From: an uncultured Gemmiger sp.
Lineage (GTDB): Bacteria; Bacillota; Clostridia; Oscillospirales; Ruminococcaceae
Direction: 5' to 3'
Assembly (NCBI GenBank): GCA_944388245.1
Contig: CALXIA010000022.1
Span: forward strand, 1-37,222
DNA: 37,222 nt
Shown here: piece after piece, positions 13,878 to 21,378 of the stretch
Numbering within the stretch: the stretch's first letter is position 1
Layout of the letters: each line of letters begins with the position of its first letter
Notes under the pieces: model-generated
What the model saw: the letters and a program-made list of their open reading frames with translations, nothing else
The model's database searches: none
Told to the model about the DNA's origin: nothing
Program-made: the position numbers and the translations under genes

Positions 13878-15323
13878 TCAGTTGCCCCCCTTCATCGTCT
13901 GGAAGATCTCCATGCAGGCGGCAACGCCGGCCTTGACGCCGTCGCTGGACTCGGTGACGCTGGCAATCGCGTCCACCCCGTCCACGCCGGCCGCGTCGGA
14001 CAGGCCCACGAACAGGTCGGTAAAGTCGGCTTCACCGGTTCTGCTGCCCAGGCCCTGGGTCTGACCGGACACATCCACCCACAGGTTGGTGACGACGCCG
14101 TCGGCGTCAAAGCAGGTGGCCACGGTCAGGGGCGCGGTCTCATCCGAGTAACCCTCGGACTCCACGGCGATCAGGGTCAGGGCCCCGTCGGCGCTGGTGT
14201 AGACCGCGGTGGCACCCTCGGCCTCGCCGGCCACGGCGCCCTCGCCCAGGAAGGCGGTCACGGCCTCATCCAGGGAAGCGGGAGCCGCGGCGGGAGCCTC
14301 CACCGGCGCACCGCCCTGGGCGACCTCGTTGTAGCAGCTCAAGGCGCTGTTCACAGCGTCCACGACAGCGGTGCTGGAGATGGTGGCGCCGGACAGGCCG
14401 TCCACGCCGTCGCTGCCCAGGCTCACGCTGCCGCTCTTGCCCACCAGCTGGGCGGCAAAGGCGGGGCCGTCCTCGCTGCCGTCGTACAGACGGGCGCCGA
14501 AGCCGCTGGTCTCGGAGTTCTGCAGGAAGGACACACCGGTGATCACGCCGCTGGCGTCGGTGACGACCGCCACCGGCACATCGCCGCCGAAGCCGGTGCC
14601 CACAGCCAGGAACACATAGCCGCTGCCGTCATCCAGCGCGCCGGCCTCCTGCACGCCCGCGGTGGCAAACTCCACCGGAGTGTAGGTAGCGCCGTCACCC
14701 ACCAGGATGGCCACAGCCTCTTCCAGGGTGGTGGGGGCGGCCTGTTCCACAACAGCCGCCTGGCCCAGAGCCACCTCAGCGAAGCAGCTCAGCGCGCTGT
14801 TCACCGCGTTGACCACGGCGGTGCTGGTAACGGTGGCGCCGGACAGGCCGTTCACGCCGTCCTGGCCCAGGGCCACGCTGCCGCTCTTGCCGGTCAGTTC
14901 CGCCGCGTAGGCGGGGCCGTCGGCGCTGCCGTCCCACAGGCGGGCGCCGAAGCCGCTGGTCTCGGAGTTCTGCAAGAAGGACACGCCGGTGATGACGCCG
15001 TCCATATTCACGCCCACGATCACGGGCACGTCGCCGCCAAAGCCCTTACCGATGGCCCTGAAGGCGTAGCCGCTGCCGTTGTCGGCCTTGACGGCCTCCT
15101 CCACGCCGGAGGTGGCAAAGCCCTCCACCGAGGTGAAGTTATCCGCATCGGGCAGGACCTCGAAGTAGGCGGCGTAGGCAGCCTGCTGTTCCTGCGCGGC
15201 GATGATGGGCGCGGTAAAGTAGTTGGTCACCGCCAGCAGGGCGCTGGTGATCAGGCAGATCACGACCAGCACCACGATGGGTTTGACCACATTCTCATAG
15301 GTATTGCTCTTGTTCTTAGCCAT
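13878..15323 (-). CDS. rnfG: Rnf complex subunit RnfG with duplicated FMN-binding domain
   Basis: A 481-aa RnfG, about 2.5 times the usual length (near 200). One N-terminal transmembrane helix (about 12-34) is followed by an extracytoplasmic region. Two near-identical FMN-binding domains lie exactly 150 residues apart: VSFLQNSETSGFGARL at 114 and 264, and the flavinylation motif SGAT at 161-164 and 311-314 (Thr164, Thr314). A third, diverged domain ends in DAIASVTESSDGV, where Thr457 aligns with the flavin-bearing Thr. Low-complexity Ala/Pro linkers join them. ATG at 15321-15323 was chosen because GGGAGG lies 11 bases upstream; the earlier in-frame GTG abuts that site. It overlaps the rnfD end by 8 bases. 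Function: covalent-FMN electron carrier of Rnf. Confidence 0.93.
   Translation of the reverse strand: MAKNKSNTYENVVKPIVVLVVICLITSALLAVTNYFTAPIIAAQEQQAAYAAYFEVLPDADNFTSVEGFATSGVEEAVKADNGSGYAFRAIGKGFGGDVPVIVGVNMDGVITGVSFLQNSETSGFGARLWDGSADGPAYAAELTGKSGSVALGQDGVNGLSGATVTSTAVVNAVNSALSCFAEVALGQAAVVEQAAPTTLEEAVAILVGDGATYTPVEFATAGVQEAGALDDGSGYVFLAVGTGFGGDVPVAVVTDASGVITGVSFLQNSETSGFGARLYDGSEDGPAFAAQLVGKSGSVSLGSDGVDGLSGATISSTAVVDAVNSALSCYNEVAQGGAPVEAPAAAPASLDEAVTAFLGEGAVAGEAEGATAVYTSADGALTLIAVESEGYSDETAPLTVATCFDADGVVTNLWVDVSGQTQGLGSRTGEADFTDLFVGLSDAAGVDGVDAIASVTESSDGVKAGVAACMEIFQTMKGGN
14332..15070 (-). repeat. 450-bp-period tandem duplication inside rnfG
   Basis: DNA segments about 14332-14620 and 14782-15070 are clearly similar at an offset of exactly 450 bp (150 codons), covering the FMN-binding cores. 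The similarity is visible at nucleotide level, suggesting a fairly recent duplication or gene-conversion between copies. Confidence 0.85.
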
Positions 15324-16245
15324 GTTTCTTGCCACCTCCCAGAGGTACCTGACGGGTCAGGTCATTGATGTAGGGCACCAGCAGGTTCATGAACAGGATG
15401 GCATAGGAAACGCCCTCCGGCAGATCGCCCCACATACGGATGGCGAAGGTGATCAGGCCCAGGCCCAGACCGAACACCAGCTTGCCCCGCAAAGTGAAGG
15501 GGCTGGTGACATAGTCGGTGGCCATGAAGACCGCGCCGAACAGCAACCCGCCGGTGAGCAGGTTGGCCAGGACCGGCTGGCCCGCGATGGCGAACAGCAC
15601 CGCCACGGTGGCCAGGTAGGTGACCGGGATCACCGCGCTGATGGTGCGGCTGACCAGCAGCCAGACAAGGCCGATCAGGATGGCCAGGCTGCAGGTCTCG
15701 CCCATGACGCCGCCGTATTTGCCCAGGAACAGGTCCAGCAGGGGCAGGCTGCCCATATCGGCGGTCTGCAGCGGGGTGGCGCTGCTCAGCGCGTCCACCC
15801 CCACGCAGGCGGGGATGACCACGGCGGTCATGCGGGTGGAGAAGCCGCTGAACAGGGCGATACGGGCCACCAGCGCCGGGTTGGCGAAGTTGGCGCCGAT
15901 GCCGCCGAACAGCTGCTTGACGATCACGATGGCGATAAAGGCGCCCACCACGGCGATCCACAGAGGCATGGTGACCGGCATGTTCAGCGCCAGGATGATA
16001 CCGGTGACCACGGCGGACAGATCGCCCACCGGGTTGGGTTTCTTCAGGATCAGGCAGTACAGATATTCAAAGCCCACGCAGGCTGCGGTGGTCACACCCA
16101 CCAGCAGCAGCGCCTGCCAGCCGAAGATGATCGCGGCGGCCACGATGCAGGGCACCAGGGCGGCGATCACATTGCCCATCAGGCCGCGGGTGGTGTCCCG
16201 GCCGGTGATGTGGGGCGAGGCGGTAACAAGCAAGCGGTTTTCCAT
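15316..16245 (-). CDS. rnfD: Rnf complex subunit RnfD
   Basis: A 309-aa polytopic membrane subunit carrying covalent FMN. Family text: ASPHITGRDTTRGLMGNVI at the N-terminus, KQLFGGIGANFANPALVARI, and the flavinylation motif DALSSATPLQTAD, in which the Thr of SAT is the expected FMN site. It ends MATDYVTSPFTLRGKLVFG and NLLVPYINDLTRQVPLGGG. About eight to nine hydrophobic segments. The start ATG directly abuts the rnfC stop with no gap, and the end overlaps rnfG. Works with RnfG in moving electrons through the membrane and in ion translocation (Na+ or H+; not decidable here). Confidence 0.97.
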   Translation of the reverse strand: MENRLLVTASPHITGRDTTRGLMGNVIAALVPCIVAAAIIFGWQALLLVGVTTAACVGFEYLYCLILKKPNPVGDLSAVVTGIILALNMPVTMPLWIAVVGAFIAIVIVKQLFGGIGANFANPALVARIALFSGFSTRMTAVVIPACVGVDALSSATPLQTADMGSLPLLDLFLGKYGGVMGETCSLAILIGLVWLLVSRTISAVIPVTYLATVAVLFAIAGQPVLANLLTGGLLFGAVFMATDYVTSPFTLRGKLVFGLGLGLITFAIRMWGDLPEGVSYAILFMNLLVPYINDLTRQVPLGGGKKHG

Positions 16246-17556
16246 TTATTTCTTGCCTCCTTTTCTCTGCAGCTCCTTGGCAAGGCTCATGGTCTGGGTG
16301 ACCGGGCGCTTGGCGGGGCAGACAAAGCTGCAGGTGCCGCACAGCACACACAGGTCCACCTGCAGCGCGTTGAGGGCGGCCACGTCTTTTTTCTGGAACG
16401 CGCCGGCGATCTGCACAGGGGCCAGGCCCATGGGGCAGCCCTCGATGCAGCGGCCGCAGCGGATGCAGGGCCCGGGCGCGGGCAGCGCGGCGGCCTTGTC
16501 GCTGAGCAGCAGCAGGCCGTTGTTCTGGCGGGTCACCGGGTAGTTGATGTCGGTCAGGCAGACGCCCATCATGGGGCCGCCGCAGATGACCTTGCTCAGG
16601 GTGACGCCCTCTTTCAGGCCCACGAAATCCAGCACGTCCTGCACGGGGGTGCCCACGATGACCTCCACGTTGCAGGGTTTGGCCACCGCGTCGCCCTCCA
16701 GGGTCAGGCGCTTGGTGGTCAGGGGCATACCGGTGGCCAGGAACTTGCCCAGGGTAGACACGGTGGTGACGTTCATCACGATCACTCCCACGTCGCTGGG
16801 CAGCCCACCGCGGGGCACCTCCCGGCCGGTGGTGTTCTCGATCAGGGTCTTTTCCGCGCCCTGCGGGTAGCGGCTGGGCAGGGGCTTGACCTCCACACCG
16901 GACATGCCGCTGATCAGGCTGCACATCAGATCGATGCACTCGGGCTTGTTGCGCTCGATGCCGATCACGCAGTGCTTGATCTCCATGTACTTCATGACGG
17001 CCTCGATGCCGCTGATCACCGTGTCGCTGTTCTCGAGGAACTCACGGGTATCGGCGGTCAGGTACGGCTCGCACTCGGCGCCGTTGATGACCAGGGTATC
17101 CACCGGGGTCTTGGGGCTGAGCTTGACGGCGGTGGGGAAACCCGCGCCGCCCAGGCCCACCAGGCCGCAGTCCTGAGCGGCCTTGACCAGGCTCGCCTTA
17201 TCGGTGACCACCGGCGGCTGGACCGAGGGGTCCACCGTCTGCTGGCCGTCCGGCGTAATGACCACGGCTTCCATCACAGCGCCGGTGGAACCCACCAGCG
17301 TTTCGATGCCGCTGACCGTGCCGGATACGCCGGAGTAGATATTGGCACTGACAAAGCCTCCCGCTTTGCCCACCAGGGTGCCCACCTGGACGGTGTCGCC
17401 CTTCTTGACCACCGGGGTGCAGGGCGCGCCGATGTGCTGCTGCATGGGCAGCACGATGCGCGCGGGCAGCGGCATCTTCACCGTTGCCATACCCGCCGTC
17501 GCCTTTTCGTGCGGGACGCTTGCCCCGAGGGCCGAACGCTTCAGTTTTTTAAACAT
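16246..17556 (-). CDS. rnfC: Rnf complex subunit RnfC (NADH-binding)
   Basis: A 436-aa peripheral subunit holding the NAD site. In order: an N-terminal barrel-sandwich (PARIVLPMQQHIGAPCTPVV), the Nqo1-like FMN/NADH segment GLVGLGGAGFPTAVKL and NGAECEPYLTAD, a SLBB-like middle (VEVIVGTPVQDVLDFVG), and two 4Fe-4S motifs CIRCGRCIEGCP and CVLCGTCSFVCP. ATG at 17554-17556 follows GGGGGA; this gives normal family length. First gene of rnfCDGEAB, with a near-consensus promoter at 17637-17664 and a 75-base leader holding two overlapping inverted repeats. Confidence 0.97.
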   Translation of the reverse strand: MFKKLKRSALGASVPHEKATAGMATVKMPLPARIVLPMQQHIGAPCTPVVKKGDTVQVGTLVGKAGGFVSANIYSGVSGTVSGIETLVGSTGAVMEAVVITPDGQQTVDPSVQPPVVTDKASLVKAAQDCGLVGLGGAGFPTAVKLSPKTPVDTLVINGAECEPYLTADTREFLENSDTVISGIEAVMKYMEIKHCVIGIERNKPECIDLMCSLISGMSGVEVKPLPSRYPQGAEKTLIENTTGREVPRGGLPSDVGVIVMNVTTVSTLGKFLATGMPLTTKRLTLEGDAVAKPCNVEVIVGTPVQDVLDFVGLKEGVTLSKVICGGPMMGVCLTDINYPVTRQNNGLLLLSDKAAALPAPGPCIRCGRCIEGCPMGLAPVQIAGAFQKKDVAALNALQVDLCVLCGTCSFVCPAKRPVTQTMSLAKELQRKGGKK

Positions 17557-17597
17557 GGATTGAACGATCCCCCATTTCCTTGGATTCTGTAACACCG

Positions 17598-17625
17598 TAC
17601 AAACTGTTTGTAAACTAGCAAACAG
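17598..17625. promoter_or_regulatory. Overlapping inverted repeats in the rnfC leader (candidate operator)
   Basis: TACAAACTGTTTGTA (17598-17612) is a perfect 15-bp palindrome with a single central base. CTGTTTG (17604-17610) can also pair with CAAACAG (17619-17625). The site lies about 20-30 bp downstream of the predicted rnf start site, fitting a repressor roadblock or an RNA hairpin. The core CAAAC-N-GTTTG recurs at 17756-17766. Confidence 0.6.
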
Positions 17626-17636
17626 CATACTTTATT

Positions 17637-17664
17637 ATTGTACCACCTCCGTGGGCGCTGTCAA
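17637..17664 (-). promoter_or_regulatory. Promoter of the rnf operon
   Basis: Minus strand TTGACA (17659-17664), 16-bp spacer, TACAAT (17637-17642). This is among the best sigma-A type promoters in the window. Confidence 0.85.
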
Positions 17665-17755
17665 CAAAAAACTACGCGCCAAATCTTGCTTTCATGCGAA
17701 AGGCAGTTTTTTTCTCAACAAAACGGCAAAAATGACTGGTTGCCCCGATGAAAAA

Positions 17756-17766
17756 CAAACCGTTTG
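17756..17766. promoter_or_regulatory. Second CAAAC-N-GTTTG palindrome (candidate operator)
   Basis: CAAACCGTTTG, a perfect 11-bp inverted repeat with one central base. It overlaps the -35 box of the small membrane protein promoter and matches the core of the palindrome in the rnf leader 150 bp away. Confidence 0.5.
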
Positions 17767-17792
17767 CACCCATGCTTTTAATATGGTATACT
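17764..17792 (+). promoter_or_regulatory. Promoter of the 42-codon membrane protein gene
   Basis: TTGCAC (17764-17769), 17-bp spacer, TATACT (17787-17792), about 48 bp before the GTG start. Confidence 0.75.
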
Positions 17793-17839
17793 AGAGAAAA
17801 TCCCAGCGGGCCCCGGCCCCGAAAAAGGAGAGTTGCCCC

Positions 17840-17968
17840 GTGAAAACGCTTGTGAAGATTCTGGTGTTGCTGGCCGCCCTGGCCGCCCTGGTGGCGGGGC
17901 TGTCCCTGCTGGAGCAGGACAACTGCCCCCGCTATGTGAAGATCTATGACGAATCGGAAGAGGAGTGA
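17840..17968 (+). CDS. Small single-pass membrane protein (42 aa), unknown function
   Basis: GTG start at 17840 with AAGGAG nine bases upstream. The product reads MKTLVKILVLLAALAALVAG, then SLLEQDNCPRYVKIYDESEEE: a basic N-terminus, one transmembrane helix (about 4-24) and an 18-residue acidic tail with one Cys and a Tyr pair. The good promoter, ribosome site and strong terminator argue that it is a real gene despite its size. It is divergent from rnf and shares a palindromic motif with it, so co-regulation is possible. I recognise no named family. It could be a small regulatory subunit of a membrane complex, but that is only inference. Confidence 0.7.
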   Translation: MKTLVKILVLLAALAALVAGLSLLEQDNCPRYVKIYDESEEE

Positions 17969-18000
17969 GCCCCCTCTCGTTGTTCCGATCCCGCACAGAC

Positions 18001-18037
18001 AAAAAAACCGGCCCTCAGATGAGGGCCGGTTTTTTTG
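18001..18037. terminator. Bidirectional terminator
   Basis: Stem AAAAAACCGGCCCTC/GAGGGCCGGTTTTTT with loop AGAT; T-tracts on both strands. It ends the small membrane protein transcript and the convergent glycosyltransferase transcript. Confidence 0.9.
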
Positions 18038-18044
18038 CGGGCCG

Positions 18045-19643
18045 TCACGGCCGCCGGTAGACCAGGATCGGATCGCCGGCCAGCCCGCCCCGGGCCAGCC
18101 GGAAGATCCGGGCCAGGCTGCAGCCGGTGTTCACGCAGGCAAGCGGGCTGGACGGCGCCCATTCCTCAAAGGTATGCACCAGGGTCCAGTGGTCAAAGAT
18201 GTAGCGATAGCCGGCGTCCGCGTCGGGCAGGTCCGGGTTGCCCACGAACCGCTTGTACAGGGTGCCGATCAGCGCGTAATGAGCGTTCTCCTTGCCGGCC
18301 GGGGTGACCAGGTCGCCCCGCTCGTCCACCGAGCAGCCCAGCTCCGCCGCCCAGGAGATCGCAAAGGCCGTGTAGCCGTTGTACAGGCTGTCCGCCTCGG
18401 CAACGCCGTTCTCCGCGCACCAGGCCACAGAGGCCGGGATGGTCTGGGTGGCCAGGCTGCGGGCCCAGGTCAGCACACCGCCGCTCACCGTGCCCGCCGC
18501 CACGGCCAGGGTCAGCACCCCCGCCAGCGCCGGCACAGCCCATTCCTTCCATCCGCGGGCCCCGGCCGCCAGGGCGGCGCGCACCCGGTCGACGCAGGCG
18601 CTGGCTCCCAGCGCCGCCAGCAGCAGCGGGGCGGTGTAGAAGGGGGTGCCCCAGCGCACCCACCACATGCCCATGGCGCTCAGGGCCAGCCAGTACACAA
18701 ATCCCAGCAGCAGCGGCAGATACCGGGCTTTCCAGCGGCGGGCCAGCCAGACCGCGCCCACCGCCGCCAGCGCCACCCCTTCCAGGCCGGGGCCGGCGCT
18801 CATCCAGGTGAGGGCGTAGTCCCGCAGTTTGATAAGGAAGGGAACCAGCCCGTAGGAGCCCCGGGCCTCCACCCCCAGCTGCCAGAGGGTGCGGGTCCAG
18901 TTGGTGACCAGGTTGGGCGCCAGCAGGAAGAAGCTGCCAAAGACCACCGCCACGCTGAAGATCCCGCCCGGGATCACCAGCCAGAGCCGGCGGGTGCGCC
19001 AGGCCTGTGTGCAGACCACCGCCGCGATCAGCACACAGGCCAGCGCCCCGGTGTACTTGACGGTGATGCCCACCCCCACGCAGACGCACAGCGCGGCCAA
19101 TCGGCCCCAGGTGGGCTTGTCCAGATACCGGATGGCCAGCGCGACGGCCAGCAGGGTGAAGAAGGCCAGCGGCACGTCGGTGGTGTCATAGCCGGAATGT
19201 TCAATGTACACCCCGAAAAAGGCGAAGGCCGCCGCGCCCCAGAGCCCGGCCCCTTTTTTGATCGTTTCGCAGATCCAGAAGGCCAGCGGGATCATCAGGG
19301 TGCCCAGCAGCGCGGTGAATCCCCGGGCCAGCACATAGAAGGAGGCGGGATTCAGCGGGTAGATCGCCGCAGCGGGCTGGCCGAACCGCAGCCGGCTGTA
19401 CACCTCAAAAATCACCGCGCAGGCCTTGATCAGCAGATGGGCCGGCCAGTCGTAGAACTCCACCTGCAGGGAATGGCGTTCCAACAGGCCGATGGCCTGG
19501 TCCACCACAATGGATTCGTCCGACCCCCGCAGATCGGGATAGCCTTTCCAGCAGGCGGCGAAGCGGGCCGCCGCCCCCGCCAGGATCAGCACGGCAAGCA
19601 GGGCCAGGATCACAGCCCGGCGCCGGTCGCGGATCAGGGTCAT
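18045..19643 (-). CDS. GT-C type (GT39/ArnT-like) membrane glycosyltransferase
   Basis: A 532-aa polytopic protein with about 10-12 transmembrane helices, resembling dolichyl/undecaprenyl-phosphate-sugar dependent glycosyltransferases. After the first helix there is a luminal acidic motif, LRGSDESIVVD (Asp42-Glu43), the likely catalytic site by analogy with PMT/ArnT. Then comes EFYDWPAHLLIKA, a HSGYDTTDVPLAFF block and helices up to about residue 410, followed by a soluble C-terminal domain of about 120 residues (ASVAWCAENGVAEADSLYNG). Sugar and acceptor are unknown. ATG complement of 19641-19643 has GGAGGAGG nine bases upstream; a farther ATG would enclose that site. It stands alone; no cell-wall cluster surrounds it. 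Confidence 0.85.
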   Translation of the reverse strand: MTLIRDRRRAVILALLAVLILAGAAARFAACWKGYPDLRGSDESIVVDQAIGLLERHSLQVEFYDWPAHLLIKACAVIFEVYSRLRFGQPAAAIYPLNPASFYVLARGFTALLGTLMIPLAFWICETIKKGAGLWGAAAFAFFGVYIEHSGYDTTDVPLAFFTLLAVALAIRYLDKPTWGRLAALCVCVGVGITVKYTGALACVLIAAVVCTQAWRTRRLWLVIPGGIFSVAVVFGSFFLLAPNLVTNWTRTLWQLGVEARGSYGLVPFLIKLRDYALTWMSAGPGLEGVALAAVGAVWLARRWKARYLPLLLGFVYWLALSAMGMWWVRWGTPFYTAPLLLAALGASACVDRVRAALAAGARGWKEWAVPALAGVLTLAVAAGTVSGGVLTWARSLATQTIPASVAWCAENGVAEADSLYNGYTAFAISWAAELGCSVDERGDLVTPAGKENAHYALIGTLYKRFVGNPDLPDADAGYRYIFDHWTLVHTFEEWAPSSPLACVNTGCSLARIFRLARGGLAGDPILVYRRP

Positions 19644-19671
19644 TCGCCGGTTCCTCCTCCCATTCAGGTTC

Positions 19672-19708
19672 AGAAAGGCCGCCCGCAACGATCGGGCGGC
19701 CTGTTTTT
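19672..19708 (-). terminator. Terminator of the dipeptidase gene
   Basis: A 10-bp stem AGGCCGCCCG/CGGGCGGCCT followed by TTCTG on the minus strand (and by GTTTTT on the plus strand). It separates the dipeptidase from the downstream glycosyltransferase. Confidence 0.7.
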
Positions 19709-19713
19709 AGACC

Positions 19714-21099
19714 TTACAGTTCGATCTCCTGCAGCCGCAGCAGGGCCAGGATGTAGATCTTGAGCGCCTGCATCAGGTGTTCGATCTTGGCGCCCTCGTT
19801 GGCGCCGTGCATCGGGCCGGCAAACTCCGGCAGCACCAGGTCCTGCCGCTCGGGCCCGAAGCTCACCGCCAGCGGGAAGTGCCGGGCATAGGTGCCGCCG
19901 CCCATGGTAAAGGGCTTGGCATTCTCGCCGGTCACCTGGTTGTAGGTGTCGATCAGCGCCTGGATCGGGGCCGCGTCCGCCTCAATATAGAAGGGCGCCG
20001 CGATGCTCACATGTTCCACCGCCGCCGCACTGCCGGCCACCGCGGTCAGAGCGTCCCGGATGGTCTCGCCGGTGGTGTTGGTGGGGAACCGGCTGTCCAC
20101 CGACTGGATCATCCGGCCGTCCACCATCTTCATGGTGCCGCCGATCACGGTCAGCGGGGTGAACAGGCCGTCGTCCGCGGCGATGCCCAGGGCGCTGCCG
20201 TCGTTGGAGGCGTGCAGCTTGTGCAGCACCTGGAAATAGGCGGTCTCCGCCTCGTTGCCCACCCGGTTGGCCAGCAGGTAGTCCACCACCAGGCCGATGG
20301 CGTTGCGGGTGCCCGCCGGCATGGCCGCGTGGCCGCTCTTGCCCCAGCCCCGCACCCAGACGGTGCCCGGCTGCTCGCCGGGTTCCAGGGTGATGTGCTC
20401 GGCGGGGGCGAGCCCCTCGGCCCGCACCAGGGCGGCGGCCCGGTCGGCCACCGCGTTGAAGGCCACGCCGCCCTCAAAGGCCAGCACCGCACCGCCGCAG
20501 ACCGGGCTGATCAGGTCCGCCCGGAACTGCCCCTTTTCCCCGTTGCAGACCGGAAACTCCGCATCCGGGCTGAAGCAGAAATCCGGGGCCTTGTTGCCCG
20601 CCAGGTAGCGGTCCACATCCTCCATGCCGGTCTCCTCGCTGGTGCCCAGCAGCGCCCGCACCGAGTACTTCAGCGGCACCTGGTTCTCCTTCAGGAACTT
20701 CAGCGCGTACAGGCACAGCACGCCGGGGCCCTTGTCGTCGGCCACGCCCCGGCCGATCAGCCAGCCGTCCTGCACCCGCATGTTGAAGGGGTCGCCGGTC
20801 CAGCCGTTGCCCGCGGGCACCACGTCCAGATGGGTGATGGTGGCGATCTGCTTGTCGGTGGCGCCGGGCAGCTCCGCCCAGCCCATGTGGCCTTCAAACT
20901 GGCCGGTGGCCAGCCCCATCTCCCCGGCCAGGGCCAGCGCCTCCTTCAAAGCGGCGGCCGGGCCGGCCCCGCAGGGCGCGCCGGGTTCGGGGGTGCCGGC
21001 CACGCTGGGGATATCCACCAGCCGCTTGATGTCCCGGATCACATTCTCTTCATTGGCCCGGACAAAGGCCTCGATCTTGTCCATATAGGCATGGTTCAT
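19714..21099 (-). CDS. M20 family metallo-dipeptidase (PepV/Sapep-like)
   Basis: A 461-aa cytosolic zinc/manganese dipeptidase; PepV-type enzymes cleave a broad range of dipeptides. Metal and catalytic residues are visible: THLDVVPAG (His90, Asp92), GRGVADDKGPG (Asp121), GTSEETGMEDVDRYL (Glu155 general base, Glu156), and FSPDAEFPVCNGEKG (Asp179). The lid domain spans about residues 195-380, and the C-terminal metal ligand lies in GPMHGANEGAKI. The full set is present at family length. ATG complement of 21097-21099 follows AAGGAG. Monocistronic, with promoter -10 at 21145-21150 and a terminator. Likely feeds amino acids to the cell together with peptide uptake. Confidence 0.94.
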   Translation of the reverse strand: MNHAYMDKIEAFVRANEENVIRDIKRLVDIPSVAGTPEPGAPCGAGPAAALKEALALAGEMGLATGQFEGHMGWAELPGATDKQIATITHLDVVPAGNGWTGDPFNMRVQDGWLIGRGVADDKGPGVLCLYALKFLKENQVPLKYSVRALLGTSEETGMEDVDRYLAGNKAPDFCFSPDAEFPVCNGEKGQFRADLISPVCGGAVLAFEGGVAFNAVADRAAALVRAEGLAPAEHITLEPGEQPGTVWVRGWGKSGHAAMPAGTRNAIGLVVDYLLANRVGNEAETAYFQVLHKLHASNDGSALGIAADDGLFTPLTVIGGTMKMVDGRMIQSVDSRFPTNTTGETIRDALTAVAGSAAAVEHVSIAAPFYIEADAAPIQALIDTYNQVTGENAKPFTMGGGTYARHFPLAVSFGPERQDLVLPEFAGPMHGANEGAKIEHLMQALKIYILALLRLQEIEL

Positions 21100-21144
21100 G
21101 CTGTACGCTCTCCTTTGCTGCAACGATGCGAGGTATCCGGGAGT

Positions 21145-21173
21145 ATTATACCACGGTTTTACGGTGGTGAAAA
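21145..21173 (-). promoter_or_regulatory. Promoter of the dipeptidase gene
   Basis: Minus strand TATAAT (21145-21150) with a weak TTTTCA at -35 (21168-21173), 17-bp spacer. Confidence 0.6.
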
Positions 21174-21221
21174 CGGGTTTGCCCCACGAAACGGAAAATC
21201 CGTCCAAATTTTCGCCCGCCC

Positions 21222-21250
21222 TTGACAGAACCGCCCGGGTATGGTAGTCT
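21222..21250 (+). promoter_or_regulatory. Promoter of the cydDC-ygbA-ybaN operon
   Basis: Consensus TTGACA (21222-21227), 17-bp spacer, TAGTCT (21245-21250). Transcripts would start near 21257 and carry a leader of about 120 bases. Confidence 0.65.
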
Positions 21251-21260
21251 ATGTCCGGAA

Positions 21261-21347
21261 GTTAGTTGGCGCGAACCCACTGCGCCGTTTCTTTTTTTGC
21301 CTGTTGGTTAGTTTTTGCTAACCAAAGTTTTTCGAGGCAAACCCTCG
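21261..21347 (+). promoter_or_regulatory. Leader with tandem terminator-like hairpins (candidate attenuator/riboregulator)
   Basis: Three hairpins in the cydD 5' leader. First, GGCGC/GCGCC (21268-21286) followed by GTTTCTTTTTTT. Second, an 8-bp TTGGTTAG/CTAACCAA (21304-21325) followed by AGTTTTTC. Third, CGAGG/CCTCG (21333-21347) just before the ribosome site. The upstream GTTAG (21261-21265) could pair with CTAAC (21318-21322), competing with the second stem. I match it to no known riboswitch class. Confidence 0.55.
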
Positions 21348-21378
21348 CGGGAGGGAATGGGAAAGGACGTGGCAAACC

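Noticed and set aside
15304-17592. Plus-strand open frame of over 700 codons opposite rnfC and rnfD
   Set aside because: The His/Ala/Gln-rich product has no family features; rnfC and rnfD on the other strand have full motif sets.
17687-17722. Short hairpin with a T-run in the rnf intergenic region as a plus-strand terminator
   Set aside because: The stem is short and bulged (GCTTTC/GAAAGGC) and there is no plus-strand gene upstream for it to end.
21257-21378. cydD leader as a T-box or other known riboswitch
   Set aside because: No T-box sequence, no specifier-like stem and too short for the common riboswitches; reported only as an unidentified attenuator-like leader.
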